Positions 46,858 through 58,200 of a stretch of 64,000 nt of DNA are shown in pieces (the stretch's first letter is position 1; every line of letters starts with the position of its first letter). Location of the stretch: contig NW_020653900.1 of assembly GCF_003589595.1 (NCBI RefSeq), positions 1,463,314 to 1,527,313 on the forward strand, given 5' to 3'. The notes under the pieces were generated by a model. That model was not told the origin of the DNA and made no database searches. It was given only the letters and a program-made list of their open reading frames with translations. Position numbers and translations under genes: made by a program. The stretch comes from Hyposmocoma kahamanoa (lineage: Eukaryota; Arthropoda; Insecta; Lepidoptera; Cosmopterigidae).

Positions 46858-47250
46858 ATATCGCACCCTTAGTAATATAAGGGCACAATCCAAAAAAAGT
46901 AGATTTTTGGGAAATCGCGTATTAAGATTCTGGATTCCTACATTACACCTATTTTTTCAATTAACATGCTTATTATTTAAGTTATAAACATGAAATTTGG
47001 CAGATTTGTTCTTTGATAAATGTATTATAAATAGCAATAAAAAAAAAAAATAATATAAATAAATTCTATAAGTTTCAAGCAAGTTAAAAAAACACTTTCA
47101 AGTTAGACCCATATAGTACAAAAAATATAACAGAAATATGGAGCTATTTAAGTTTGATCCCATTTATTATTTAAGTCCCTATCAATTCCCAAATTTCCCA
47201 AAAATCTACTTTTTTTGGAATGTGCCCTTATATTACTAAGGGTGCGATAT
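46858..47250. mobile_element. Palindromic MITE, about 393 bp
   Basis: Arms of about 60 bases: atatcgcacccttagtaata ... aaagtagatttttgggaaa, and the reverse complement ending tactaagggtgcgatat. The loop is AT-rich and non-coding. It begins and ends with AT/TA, so a TA-type target site is possible. Confidence 0.85.
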
Positions 47251-48130
47251 AACTATGTAATATATTGTATTACAAGAATCGTTACAAATAGTAATAAAAG
47301 TTACATTTAAAAAAATTACAAATATCCTGTACAAGTTTTGTACTATATAATTTTAACATAGTTAATGTAGTTTTAAGACATTTTAAATAATATAATATAA
47401 TAATAATTATGTCAATATAATGATTGTATGCGTTAAGTTTATGTAATTTATCCATTTCTGTAAAATAATATTTGTACCTAATAATTTAATAAATTATAAC
47501 ATATAGGTATTACAAGATCACGTCTTTATATTCTTCGGTGGAATAATACGCATTATCCAACAAAAGGTCTTTCAGTTGACGATCAAATGTTTCATAATTA
47601 GGCTGTTTTGTCAAGTCAACGGGTATCACAATAATCGCTACTAAAAACCGCCGTGTGTAACCATTCTTATTTTTTTAATGGGTAAACCTCTCAGAACAGG
47701 AAAGAACTAAAGTCCATTTAACAACTGAGCCCTAAATTTTTTGGTACAGCTATATATTACGAAAATACAATAAAACGTTGTAAAGCCTGTACGTAGCGAC
47801 TGTACAAATAAAGTGGCTATCCTAATAAACAATAAATCGAATGAACATTTCATCGACTCCCAACCATTTATTGCTCGGTCGAACGGCCATTCGTGTAATG
47901 GCTTCAATTGTTATTTCACAACGCGGGTTTTGTTCAAAAGGCCTATGCGATTGATATAAACTGTTATCGCCTGTATCACCATAGCATATGAGAATTACGC
48001 GTAGCATGAAATTTGTGAGGGTGATGTATTTTAATACGTCCCCGTGTCTCAATGCGGTAGCTAAATACTGTGGGTCACCTTTGGCAACATTGATTGCTAC
48101 TTTTACAACAGATTACAATTAAAATAAATA
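47251..48130. other. Intron sequence with unassigned open frames
   Basis: On the minus strand, 48052-47822 (RHGDVLKYITLTNFMLRVIL ... RPSNKWLGVDEMFIRFIVY) and 47640-47520 (LTKQPNYETFDRQLKDLLLD) are coding-like in places but broken. I cannot assign a family. Confidence 0.35.
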
Positions 48131-48149
48131 CTACAATTCACTCATAACA

Positions 48150-48800
48150 ATTCTTTGGAAGATGCCTTCTAGTTACTGGACTGGAAAGAACTCGGCATCG
48201 ACGTCAATGGCGAGTACATTACTCACCTACGGTTTGCTGACGATATCGTGGTCATAGCAGAAACGTTGGAAGAGCTTTAGTACCGTGCTCGGTGACCTCA
48301 AAAGAGTTTCCCATTGCAGCAGGTATGTCTAAAAGTTAACATGGATAAGACGAAACTTATTTCGAATGTCCATGTAGTGCCCACTCCTATAATAGTGGGA
48401 ACCTCTCGCTGTTGTTGACGAGTATGTCTACCTCGGACTAACCGTCCAATTAGGCAGAGCCAACTTCGATAAAGAGGTCAATCGTCGAATCCTACTCAAA
48501 GTACCGGGACGTCTTCTTATCCGCAATACCGCAATCCTTGAAGAAAAAAGTCTTTGAGCAGTGTGTGTTGCCAGCGATGACCTACGGCACTGAGACGTGG
48601 TCACTTACTATGGGTCTCATGAAAAAGCTCAGTCACTCAACGCGCAATGCTCGGCATTTCTCTACGTGATCAAATCAGAAATGAGGAGACCCGTAGAAGA
48701 ACGAAATTTACCGACATAGCTCAAAGGATTAGCAAGTTGAAATGGCAGTAGGCTGTTCAGTGGGACGGCCACCTACTAAATGAACGGCTGACCTAGTAAG
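48150..48800 (+). pseudogene. Decayed RTE-type LINE reverse transcriptase
   Basis: Plus strand: LDWKELGIDVNGEYITHLRFADDIVVIAETLEEL, stop, then VNMDKTKLISNVHVVP, YVYLGLTVQLGRANFDKEVN and, frameshifted, VFEQCVLPAMTYGTETWSLT and MRNEETRRRTKFTDIAQRI. Collinear with the better copy at 60323-61131. Several frameshifts and an internal deletion. Confidence 0.8.
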
Positions 48801-48854
48801 TCGACAGGTACGAGTAAGTCTTGTCAAATTCTGGTAACTATAAAGTAACCTGTG

Positions 48855-49290
48855 AAGAACAACTTTCATCGATTTCTCACAGTATCGCTGCGGCAATAAA
48901 GCTGTTAAAATAAAAACAAAGATCTATAACAAACATATTATAGAGATATTCGTGAGGCTTGCTGATACAGGGGGTTTACTCTCGATCTCCGTACGGCATC
49001 CGTCCGAAACAATTACTGCCAAATAAGCAATACTTGACCAAGTGAAAAGACACGTGTTGCGAATGAAGCTTCATACTGGATACTTGTCTTTTAATTTTGT
49101 CGAATATTATTTATTTGACAGTAATTGTTTTGGACGGATGTCGGACGGATATCGAGAGTAGCCCCACAGACACAGCTTCAAGTTTTGCCAGACCGAAACA
49201 TTGACCTTGTAGGTCAATGGATCGAAAGTAGTGTTCTTCGTGTTCAATCTTTGTATTAAAAATTATAACAAAGTAGTGGAGTAATTTCAC
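48855..49290 (+). repeat. E repeat split by MITE 'G'
   Basis: Left part 48855-48967 ('tttctcacagtatcgctgcgg', 'attcgtgaggcttgctg'), right part 49170-49290 ('cgtgttcaatctttgtattaa', 'aacaaagtagtggagtaatt'). The tRNA-like core is where the MITE sits. Confidence 0.65.
48968..49168. mobile_element. Palindromic MITE 'G', second full copy
   Basis: Same arms as 27223-27418 with a few substitutions (gggggtttactctcgatctc / gatatcgagagtagcccc). Confidence 0.85.
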
Positions 49291-49360
49291 AAAAAATTAA
49301 TTAATATAATGGTTATAAAACATCATATTCATTAAAATCAATATAGAAATGAAATTGTTT

Positions 49361-49835
49361 TTTAACCGACTTCAAAAAAAGGAGGAGGTTCTCAATTCGA
49401 CTGTATGTTTTTTTTTGTATGTATGTTACGCGATAACTCCGGTATTTGTAAACCGATTTTGATGATTCTTTTTTTGTTGGAAAGAGGGCACCTCCATATT
49501 CCAGGTCCAATTTTGAAGAAAATCATCCACCTCTAGGGGTGGCTGTTCGCGCATTAAGATTCATTTGTATAAATAGCGCCTAAATTTTATAATAAGGAGC
49601 AATTATTTTAATGGTTGATTTTGCTATTCTCCAATTCAAGACGTTTTCCTCTCTCAATGTACTTTGAATAGTGAGAACCGATTTTTATTATCTCCTGTGT
49701 CAAGTTCAGTATAGTGGCTAACTAGGGGATGAATCCGGGTTTGCGCACTTTCCGCTAACCGATCTCAATAAAACTTGACAAATAGATGTAATTCCATGTA
49801 CTTTTGAAGTCGGTTTTTTTAGTACTCTGTACTGA
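49361..49835 (+). mobile_element. MITE-like element 'A', most complete copy
   Basis: Start: aaccgacttcaaaaaaagga. Then 'gcgataactccggtatttg', 'gattctttttttgttggaaa', 'catccacctctaggggtggc', 'gatttttattatctcctgtg', 'ttgacaaatagatgtaattcc', and end 'cttttgaagtcggtttttttag'. The inverted ends are ACCGACTTCAAAA. No ORF. Eight copies occur in this window. Confidence 0.8.
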
Positions 49836-50199
49836 TTCAGATTTATATCGTGTATATTTGTTTGGGATCATGGGACCAGTAAAGTACACAAAACGTTTGT
49901 CTGAAACAAAAAGAGATTTAGTTCAGAATAAATACTTTAATTTTCTATGTTTAACAATCGCGAAAACCTAAGAACTCTACTAAATTAAGGAGCGAAAACA
50001 CTATATTCGGGTTTATAAGATATTGTGGTTCGGACAAAAATGCCGTAAACCCATAAAAATTGGCTATTACTAGTAATATTCTTGATTTACACATCCAGGT
50101 ATGTAGTCTGAAGGGATTCCAATTCGTATCAGTTCCGAATCTGAGAAATGACGGTCCGAAATGTCACAGGGATCATTTTAGTAGTAGTGTTGTTTGTTG

Positions 50200-51222
50200 T
50201 TTGCAGACAGACATGACATTAACTATGACCATATTAATGATACCCTCTCTAAGGTAGTTTATTGGTTTAATGCTAATAATGTATTGCTTAATGCCAAGAA
50301 AACAAAATGTGTTAAATTTTAATTACCTAACGAAAAATCGATTAGTCCAAGCATAGAAATAAACGGAGAAAAGTTAGACCTTGTTAATAAAGCAGTCTTC
50401 TTGGGAGTGGACCTTAGATAGTAAACTTCAATGGTTTCCACATATATCTTCCCAGGCCAGCAGATTAAGCTCCGCTGCATACGCAGTCCGCAGAATACGT
50501 GAGCTTACCGATGTTAGTACTGCTAGACTAGTTTACTTTAGTTACTTCCACAGTATAATGTCCTACGGGATTCTCATGTGAGGTAAAGCGGCAGATATTC
50601 AAACCATATTTGTATTGCAAAAACGAGCGATTCGTTCTGTGTACCGTCTAGGCTCTCGGGTTTCTCTCAGAGAAAAGTTTAAGGAGACTGGTATCATGAC
50701 TGTGGCATAACAGTACATTTACTCAAATATTTTATATGCCCGTAAAAATATACATAATTTCAATAAGAAAGAAGGTATCCATAATATTAACCTTACAGCT
50801 AAGTTCAAACTCATGGTACCACGATTTCGTTTAACCAAGGTAAACAACTCTTTTATGGGGAACTGTATACGTTTTTACAATAAGATTCCGGAGCATATAT
50901 TAAGTTTATCATTTCCTAAGTTTAAAAACTACATTAAAAATATTTTGATCGAAAAACCATACTACAAAATTGAAGACTACGCTTTAGATAAAGATGTATG
51001 GAAAGACGACATGGCTCCAGAATCCACACAAATTTGATTCAAAGTGTATTCCATAGCATTTAAGTTTATTTGAAAAGAGCAATCCCTAGAGTTTCTTGCT
51101 CGTTCTTCTCAGGGAGGTCAGCGTAGTGAACGAGCAGTAGCTTAAATGTGACGTTTTCAAGTGTAAATCTATTTTACCTATGGAATAAATAATCTTTGAC
51201 TTTGACTTCGACTTTGACTTTA
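50200..51222 (+). pseudogene. LINE reverse transcriptase C-terminal half with (TTTGAC)n tail
   Basis: Nearly continuous coding: VYWFNANNVLLNAKKTKCVK, INGEKLDLVNKAVFLGVDLD, WFPHISSQASRLSSAAYAVR, VYFSYFHSIMSYGILMWGK, VLQKRAIRSVYRLGS and FYNKIPEHILSLSFPKFKNY to stop near 51036. Broken by a stop and two frameshifts. The 3' UTR ends gaataaataatctttgactttgac. Jockey/CR1-type by layout. Confidence 0.8.
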
Positions 51223-53056
51223 TCTCTAGGTGTACAAGCCATATTCGTATTTTCTCTGATTCCGAAGTAACATCCGACATCCAAAATAAATCCGAGTTTT
51301 CTAGATTTGTAGTCTCGGATTCGGAATGAAAACGGATCGGATGCAGTGCGTAAATGCGCTAACGGTTTGATATACTGCCTCTCAAGTAAAGGCCGAGGGT
51401 CTGATTCGGGCTCGCACCTCTGAGCATCAAAAAAGCTAATTGAGTACAGCCTGCAGAAGCTGGGGTTATAAATTTGTCCTGTACTTCGCTTCAGATGTTT
51501 GTTCGTAGTAGTAGAAAACTACAAGTTTTCAGTTTGTTCCTAAAAATAATAAAGGACTTGCTGAATTCCTAAATCTGCCAAACTTTGCCACATTTAATAC
51601 AACGTTAACATGTTCTATCGCAATGAAAATGAAAAATTAAATCTACCCAAATGGCATAAATCTGCTACAAATGGTCACACTGTTCTCAATCTCAAAGTGA
51701 CATTGACTATAGTAAGAGGCCTCTTGACAAAACGTTCCTTTGCTAACTTTCGTATCTCTCATTTAAATATTGTCTAAGCACTTTTATCACATTGTGTTTT
51801 ATTTTTTACTATAAGTCATTATTGTTTTATTGATTATTTGATTAGGTATTTTATAGCTTTGATGTTTATGTGTGTACTATAAAATAACCAATTCTTTAAG
51901 TAGGTAAACATTCAGTCATGCTTAGAATGAAATGTACGTACAAGAACGTTACCTAGTCTATAGTCGAACTGAATTAATTGCTTTATGTTCTTTCATCTAT
52001 TCTAAAATTATATAGCAATTTCTTAATCCCGACTTCTACAAATATACAAAAATATATTAATAACTATGCATAAACTAAAAAGTAATTATACTCGCAAAGC
52101 CCATGAACTTCGTTGATTTTGGGTCAGCTTTCACCATCCTTCTTTCCTTCTCAAGGTTCACAAAACTCGAAAAATGTGTAAAGTTCCCAACCCGCATTGG
52201 GCCAGCGTGGCGGACTGTGACCTAAACCCTCGTTTCCTGCAGTGGGATGTATAAATGGACGTAAAAATATTGTTGTACAGAATTGTTTTTAACTTATTAC
52301 TATACATCGCCACAGCCACCCCTCTTTGTTTAATTTGTCACATAAATTGAATTCGGCCAAAAGTTAATTTGATGAAAGAACGAAATTTAGTAGTGCACGA
52401 TTGTGCCACTTCACACTAATGTTGATTCGTACCATTGAGTCAAGTTTTATATGGTTTTCGTTACTGATATTGCCGAAGTTAAACGGAACTGGAGAGGTCT
52501 AAAGTTATGTTTAACAAATTTTATTAGATTTTATGAACGGATATAAATGAAACTTTATATAGGTTTATGGTAGGAAATTATATATTAAAATTCAAATAAC
52601 ATCCCCGTTACACTTCTTAAAAGACAAAAGGGATGGTAAATATAATTACTCGCATCCTTAAGAGTTGAGGTTGTATAACCTCAATTCGTTGATTTCGCAT
52701 AGCAGTGAAAAGCTTGAATCAATGACTATGGAATAATTGAGGATATATACTGATTATACTACACGGTGAGAACACGATTCCTAAAAACGTTCACCATAGA
52801 ACAAAAAAACACAAACTTACCTCGAAATTTGACAAGAAAACCGATGTATTCAATATCACTTTACATATACCAATGATTTTTTTTATATCAACTAAACTAA
52901 ATAGAACACGTATTATACTATACGATTTAAATTTTTCAAATAGCTTTTATTTCGTTTGAAAAAGAAAATTAATTCTGAAATAAAGACTGTGTATCTACCG
53001 CTCGACTCGAGCAAAATGAACCGTATTAGTACGGGAAAAATTTTAATTAGAGCTGA
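51223..53056. other. Intron sequence
   Basis: 51238-51370 resembles the flanks of the MITE at 27223 (an apparent empty site). An RTE-tail crumb lies near 52230-52255 (ctgcagtgggatgt). The rest is AT-rich with no gene. Confidence 0.45.
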
Positions 53057-53364
53057 GATAGTATTGTAGTCTAGGCTTTACTCTATGAGTAGAATCACTG
53101 GCTGAGTGAATATAGTTTTGTAGTTAGAATGTTTAGCTTGCTTAGGATGCGTAGCGAGAGGTACTTTTGTGAATATAAACTGGGATAATCTTCAAAGCTT
53201 GCTTTATTGCACTTTTCTACATATTTTCTAATTCAGGTTACATCTCGAACTCTCAAGATGTTCTGTTCTTTCTTATTCCATTTTTCAAAATACATTCTAA
53301 ATACAAAACTATATTCACTTAGCCAGTGATTCTACTCATAGAGTAGAGCCTAGACTACAGTATC
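53057..53364. mobile_element. Palindromic MITE, about 308 bp
   Basis: Arms of about 75 bases: tgtagtctaggctttactct ... ggctgagtgaatatagtttt, and the reverse complement ending agagtagagcctagactaca. The loop of about 150 bases is non-coding. Confidence 0.85.
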
Positions 53365-53424
53365 GACTCTTAATAAGGCCAGATCTGCAAAATGAAATTA
53401 GTCGTTAACTGAAGTTAACCTTAA

Positions 53425-53640
53425 ATTGAAGATAATTATTAATACAAAGATCAAACATTAAGAAAAATTCCTACGATCTAGCTGGATTAGAACCAGCGCC
53501 TTTAGCATACCGTGCGAGACGCTCTCCCAACTGAACTACGGAATGAACCAGCAGACTTTACGAATTTTCGTAATGCTTGTAGCAGGTCCTTGTTTTTGGT
53601 TTTTAACGACTTTTTTTATATATGTTTCATATCTAACAAC
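53425..53640 (-). repeat. tRNA-like repeat 'E', inverted
   Basis: 'aattattaatacaaagatcaaac', 'cgatctagctggattagaacc', 'tcccaactgaactacggaatg' and 'tttggtttttaacgac' are the reverse of the reference copy at 33291. Confidence 0.7.
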
Positions 53641-54366
53641 CGTCTTTTTTCAGAAATATATCTTAATGTCTCGACTTCCGAGGGTAAATGGTAATCGAAC
53701 CTGAGGCTTTTTAATTCTTAAATCTCAGCTGCGGAGCCAGTCATCTTGCAGAAATTTTGGAGGTGGGACTGGGCCAATGCGTCTGACGTCATACAGTAAT
53801 GCCCGCCGTCGCTACACTCCAGGGTTATAACTTATTGCCCTGCAATTGCATTAAGCGTTTTCGAAGGGAATTGTAGCAAGCCAAAACCACCCCAGTGTCA
53901 AAGCTGGGTGTACAGTTATTTCGTTCCAATGCCTGTGGTTAAAATAAGCTATCACCAAATCGCTATGGTAATGCACCGATGCATAGTCTGCAAACGCAGC
54001 GTTGCTGTCAAATAAACGCTTGTTTAAATATTCGTTTAGTCTTAACGTAACTATTGTAAGTTTTAATATTGGTAGGCAGTGGGGAGTTTTGTGATCAGTA
54101 GCTTCTTAAACTGCCTTAAGCAATCTACGCCCAGCACTGATGGCTGGGAATTATGAAACTTAGTGGAAGTATAAGAAATATAAAAACTGATATATCATAA
54201 AAAATAAGGAGAACTTTAACATCTGGCTACACTTTTAAAAGTGATTGTATGAAGAGAAACACAACATGGGATATTCTCTGACCAGAAAGTTATGAATATG
54301 GACTGATTGGCAAAAACCCCCATTGCTCTACAAATAGCACCAATCACCAAAAGCAAAATACCTTAC
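53641..54366. other. Intron downstream of the TM4 donor
   Basis: No further receptor exon seen. The donor GTAAGG is at 54361-54366. Confidence 0.5.
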
Positions 54367-54547
54367 CTAGTAAAGAGAGCTGCAAAGAACCAAGCCAGAG
54401 CGCAAATAAGGGTGGCACGAGTCTTCGTACACACGTATCCCGCTCGTAATGGCTCGCAGATGGCGTAATACCGCTCGAAGCTGATCGCCAAGATTGTCAG
54501 CACTGACGCGTGCGCTACCGTCAGCTCCACAAATGGTACTGCTAAAC
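54367..54547 (-). CDS. Class A peptide GPCR, internal exon (TM3, ERY motif, TM4)
   Basis: The minus strand encodes 59 whole codons, read L-A-V-P-F-V-E-L to A-A-L-F-T. It starts with two bases (GT) finishing a split codon and ends with two bases (AG) opening another. The acceptor is ttctctgttccag at 54548 and the donor is GTAAGG at 54366. Residues 1-23 are TM3, E24-R25-Y26 is the DRY/ERY G-protein switch, ICL2 carries AICEPLRAGYVCTK, and residues 44-59 are TM4 with its conserved Trp52. By alignment to class A receptors, the split 5' codon falls at position 3.25, normally Cys, so the upstream exon should end in T (TGT). The donor phase fits both terminal exons at 23201 and 9146. It is a plasma-membrane neuropeptide or hormone receptor, resembling the insect CNMamide / ghrelin-TRH receptor-like group. 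Class A is certain; the exact receptor is not. Confidence 0.93.
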
Positions 54548-55267
54548 CTGGAACAGAGAAAATATATATTTCAATTTTACCTATACATTGATAAAAATTT
54601 TATTGAAAATTGGCACACGGATTTCTGGTTTTCGTGTATTTGCTTTATTGACTCGATATTTATTACTTTCATTCGTTCATATCACTCAGTACTGAAGTGT
54701 CCTTTAGGATATCTGAGGAGGAACCATTAATCGTATCCATTTGGATGCTATGGATTGGACAGTGAACATAAATTCGTCCCGTAATTGTCATCATTCGTAC
54801 TTTTCTTTTTTTTTCGTGATCATCAAGCGCCTAGCACATTTATGATTGTATGATGCACACAGCCTGCCAGACATCGAGTACATAACCAGAAATAGCGACG
54901 TAATAAAGACCATCCATCCCTGGCAACTCATCAGGCAAATGGACCTTATATCACTTTTAAATATCAACCCTCGTTTGCACTGAAATCACAAATTAGAAAG
55001 CTGTAATAGTACAGCGCCAATAACTGACCTGTGTGTACGTCTCCGTATATTCGAAAATATTCTGTCTTTTTTGTAATAAAGATAATATCTCTAACAATGA
55101 GGGGCTGTTCTATTCAGTGGTGTGGGAAAAACAGCATAACATCTAATTACAAAGAAACGGAATCACATTTCATCGGCAATTAAATATTAAATATGTAATT
55201 TTTCCATTTTCGTCCATTATAGCAAAGCTCGTTCTATCAAAGTTAAACTGGTCGATTTGAAGTGAAA
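54548..55267. other. Intron upstream of the TM3 exon
   Basis: The polypyrimidine-rich acceptor lies at 54548-54575. Nothing else is recognised. Confidence 0.5.
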
Positions 55268-55482
55268 CAACAAATAACGCACACACTCAACATAGCCCCG
55301 CACTAGGGAAACCCTGTGTCGCGGGTGCCATGGACACACACATAGACAACCACAAATTACACCCAAACTCACGAGAGAAATAATTGTAGGCCATACAACT
55401 ATTTCTTCCGGCCCGGGAATCGAACCTGGAACCTCTGCGTGGCAGTCCGGTATGGTAACCATTCGGCCACGAAGGTAGTTAA
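55268..55482 (-). repeat. tRNA-derived SINE, family 2, second copy
   Basis: The minus strand head reads 'gtggccgaatggttacc' (A box) and 'aggttcgattcccgg' (B box), then the body blocks shared with 37468-37680 ('atttctctcgtgagtt', 'gtgtccatggcacccgcga'). Confidence 0.8.
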
Positions 55483-56774
55483 ATTGACGACACCTGGCAA
55501 TTGTTTCGAATTCGGGCTGGCCAATCAGAGCGCAGTTGTCACCGTAATGATTTGGCAGAATAGTTTTCAAACAAATTAAATGACATTTTGTCTATGTCTG
55601 GTTATATACTCGATACTTCCAGCTGACATTACAGTCACACAAAAACTTTTTCCTTGCTTCGCCACTCATCTATTCGCTTTTGTAATGCTCTAACATGTCA
55701 TTAAGAATTATGGAGTGAAACCTAAGTCTATTTCATTTAAGGAGACTGTGGCCCCATTAGCTTCATCTGTAGAGTCTCGGTTGACTTATTTTTTTATACT
55801 ATTCAAACCGGCAAGCAGTCATATTAATGTTGTCGACAGTCCTACAATTTAACTGTAGTGGACTTACAAATCTTATAATTTTATTTAGTTCACCTTTCTG
55901 TTATACATTCAAAAGTGAATTGTACTTATTTTTAGTGCGTTTTTACTGTTGTATTTTGAATATCGTGTAAGTCGTGAAGTAGATTCGTTTATACAATTAG
56001 CCTGGATTTGCTCAGCACCTTCTTACAATGCGCTATAGACATCTAATTGCCAGTCCTCATTTAATGTTTATCAGTTATGCTCGTAATGTATTTATTAACA
56101 TTACATTACATATAAAGTACCTGAGCTATGGGAATTGACATCAGTTATGTGCCAAATATGGCCAGGTTTTCAGAGAATCCTGTACAGACGAACTTTCTAA
56201 CAATCGCATCAATATGATCAAAAGCCTTTTCAAAGTCATAATAAGCTAAGTACGTCGATTTGTCTTGTGGAATCCAGTTAATCAGCAATAGTTGTATAAT
56301 ATTAAAAACATTGGAAACAATATAGCCGATTGAATCACTGTGAGTCCTTGCATAAATAACAATTATAAAAAATCAATAAAATGTTTATTAATAGTTGTTG
56401 TTGCTAAACGTGGGTTGCGGTGTGGCGAATACACGCACGGAAATGTAGTTACTTAACTTCCACAAACTTTTAAATACATTTATGTTTTATCACTTTTAAT
56501 TGTAGCGTAATAAACCACTGACAGAAACTGTTAGTGGTTTATTACAAAACGTTCCGATACAGAAGGCTAATCCATGTTTTATTTAATAAAATGTACATAA
56601 TCACACTTGGCCAAAACAAAACTCGCATTTAAGCGCCTTCGCGGAATTTTGGTGATATTCTTTTACGTCCCAAAGTTCAATTCTCGGCGTAGGTCGTTTT
56701 AAGGTGAAGTGATATCCAAAGTAGACGTTTTGACATATTTCAACCATACGGATAATCGCTTATTCAACGTTAGT
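55483..56774. other. Intron sequence
   Basis: Short inverted 'aaaccactgacagaaactgttagtggttt' at 56512-56540. A weak LINE echo (tcgatttgtcttgtgg, aaagccttttcaaagtcataataagc) near 56215-56290. No gene. Confidence 0.45.
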
Positions 56775-57020
56775 AATCTTAGTACAGAGTACTAAAAAAA
56801 CCGACCTCAAAAGTCATACTTTCCCTAGTTTGCCACCCTTACAGGTGGATAATTTTCTCCAAATTTAAATGGGACTACTACTGAGGTACCTTTTTTCCAA
56901 CAAAAAAGAATCACCAAAATTGGTTCACAAATTCAGGAGTTATCGACTAACATACATACAAAAAAAATATACAGTCGAATAGAGAAGCTCCTCCTTTTTT
57001 GGAGTCGGTTAAAAAATACG
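56775..57020 (-). mobile_element. MITE-like element 'A', shortened
   Basis: It runs agtactaaaaaaaccgacctc to ctcctccttttttggagtcgg, with the central third missing. Confidence 0.75.
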
Positions 57021-57754
57021 AAATTAGCTTGTTTTTTTTAAATGGTATTGAAAACAGAATATATTGGTAGTGAACTATATTTTTTTTACTTGTACCTTGA
57101 CAGAGAAGACTGCCTATCGATGACGCCTCCAGTCTTTTATGCTCTAAGTCAATTGTATTAGCGACAAACAGTTTTCAAAACGATGCCACAATGAAAAAAC
57201 AAATGTCAATCTCATAAAGTAAAATGTAACCTAGTCACGGAGAGTTCCTTTTTCAAATTTCGTATTTGTTTTTTTTTCTAGTTTCTTTCACAAGTGGCCA
57301 ATTCCAGGAACTTTCAGTATACCTCACGTAACGTTATAATCCTTCTCATGAAAAATTTGGCTTATTGCAGATACGCGCCTTTTATCAATACTATCTTCAT
57401 ACGCGGATTTGCATTATCCCCGACGATATTTTGGTATGATGCCATGTAAACATAAGTCACTCACTTGAATTCCAATGGAATGTTGAAAATACACTTTGTT
57501 GATTAACTTAACTTTATGTATTTAAAGTACGTATACAAGTTCTCTTTCCATCTTGGAAGCTGTTGCCCGCCTGTTGTCTCACTGTTTTGAGTGATACTTG
57601 TAAGCTCCTGTTTGCTCACCATTTGTGCGATTAATACTTCTTTTGTTTTTGTTTGTGCAATTAAGAATATACAGTGTTCTTTTATTAATTGGAACAGTAT
57701 GGGGAAATCCAAAACTATACGAGATATAGGAATACTGTAATATATACATACTTC
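57021..57754. other. Intron sequence, nothing recognised
   Basis: AT-rich and non-coding by eye. Confidence 0.4.
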
Positions 57755-58200
57755 CTGTAATACATAATTTCAATAAGAAAGAAGATATCCATAATATTAA
57801 CCTTAGAGCTAAGTTGAAACTCATGGTACCACGATTTTGTTTAATCAAGGTAAACGAATCTTTTATGGGGAACAGTATACGTCTTAACAATAAGATTCCG
57901 GAGCATATATTAAGATTATCATTTCCTAAGTTTAAAAACTACATTAAAAATATTTTGATTGAAAAGTCATATTACAAAATTGAAGACTACGCGTTAGATA
58001 AAGATGTATGGAAAGACGACATGGCTCTACAGATTACACGCAAATTTGATTGAAAGTGTGTTCCATTGAAAAGAGCAATCTCTAGAGTTTCTTGTTCGTT
58101 CTTCTCAGGGAAGTCAGCGTAGTGAACGAGCAGTAGCTTAAATGTGACGTTTTCAAGTGTAAATTTATTTTACTTATGGAATAAATGATTCTTTGACATT
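57755..58200 (+). pseudogene. 5'-truncated LINE copy of the 50200-51222 family
   Basis: It reads KLMVPRFCLIKVNESFMGNS, LNNKIPEHILRLSFPKFKNY and IEKSYYKIEDYALDKDVWKDD, almost identical to the end of the 50.2-kb copy, with the same 3' UTR and a tail reduced to 'gattctttgacatt'. A younger, heavily truncated insertion. Confidence 0.85.
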
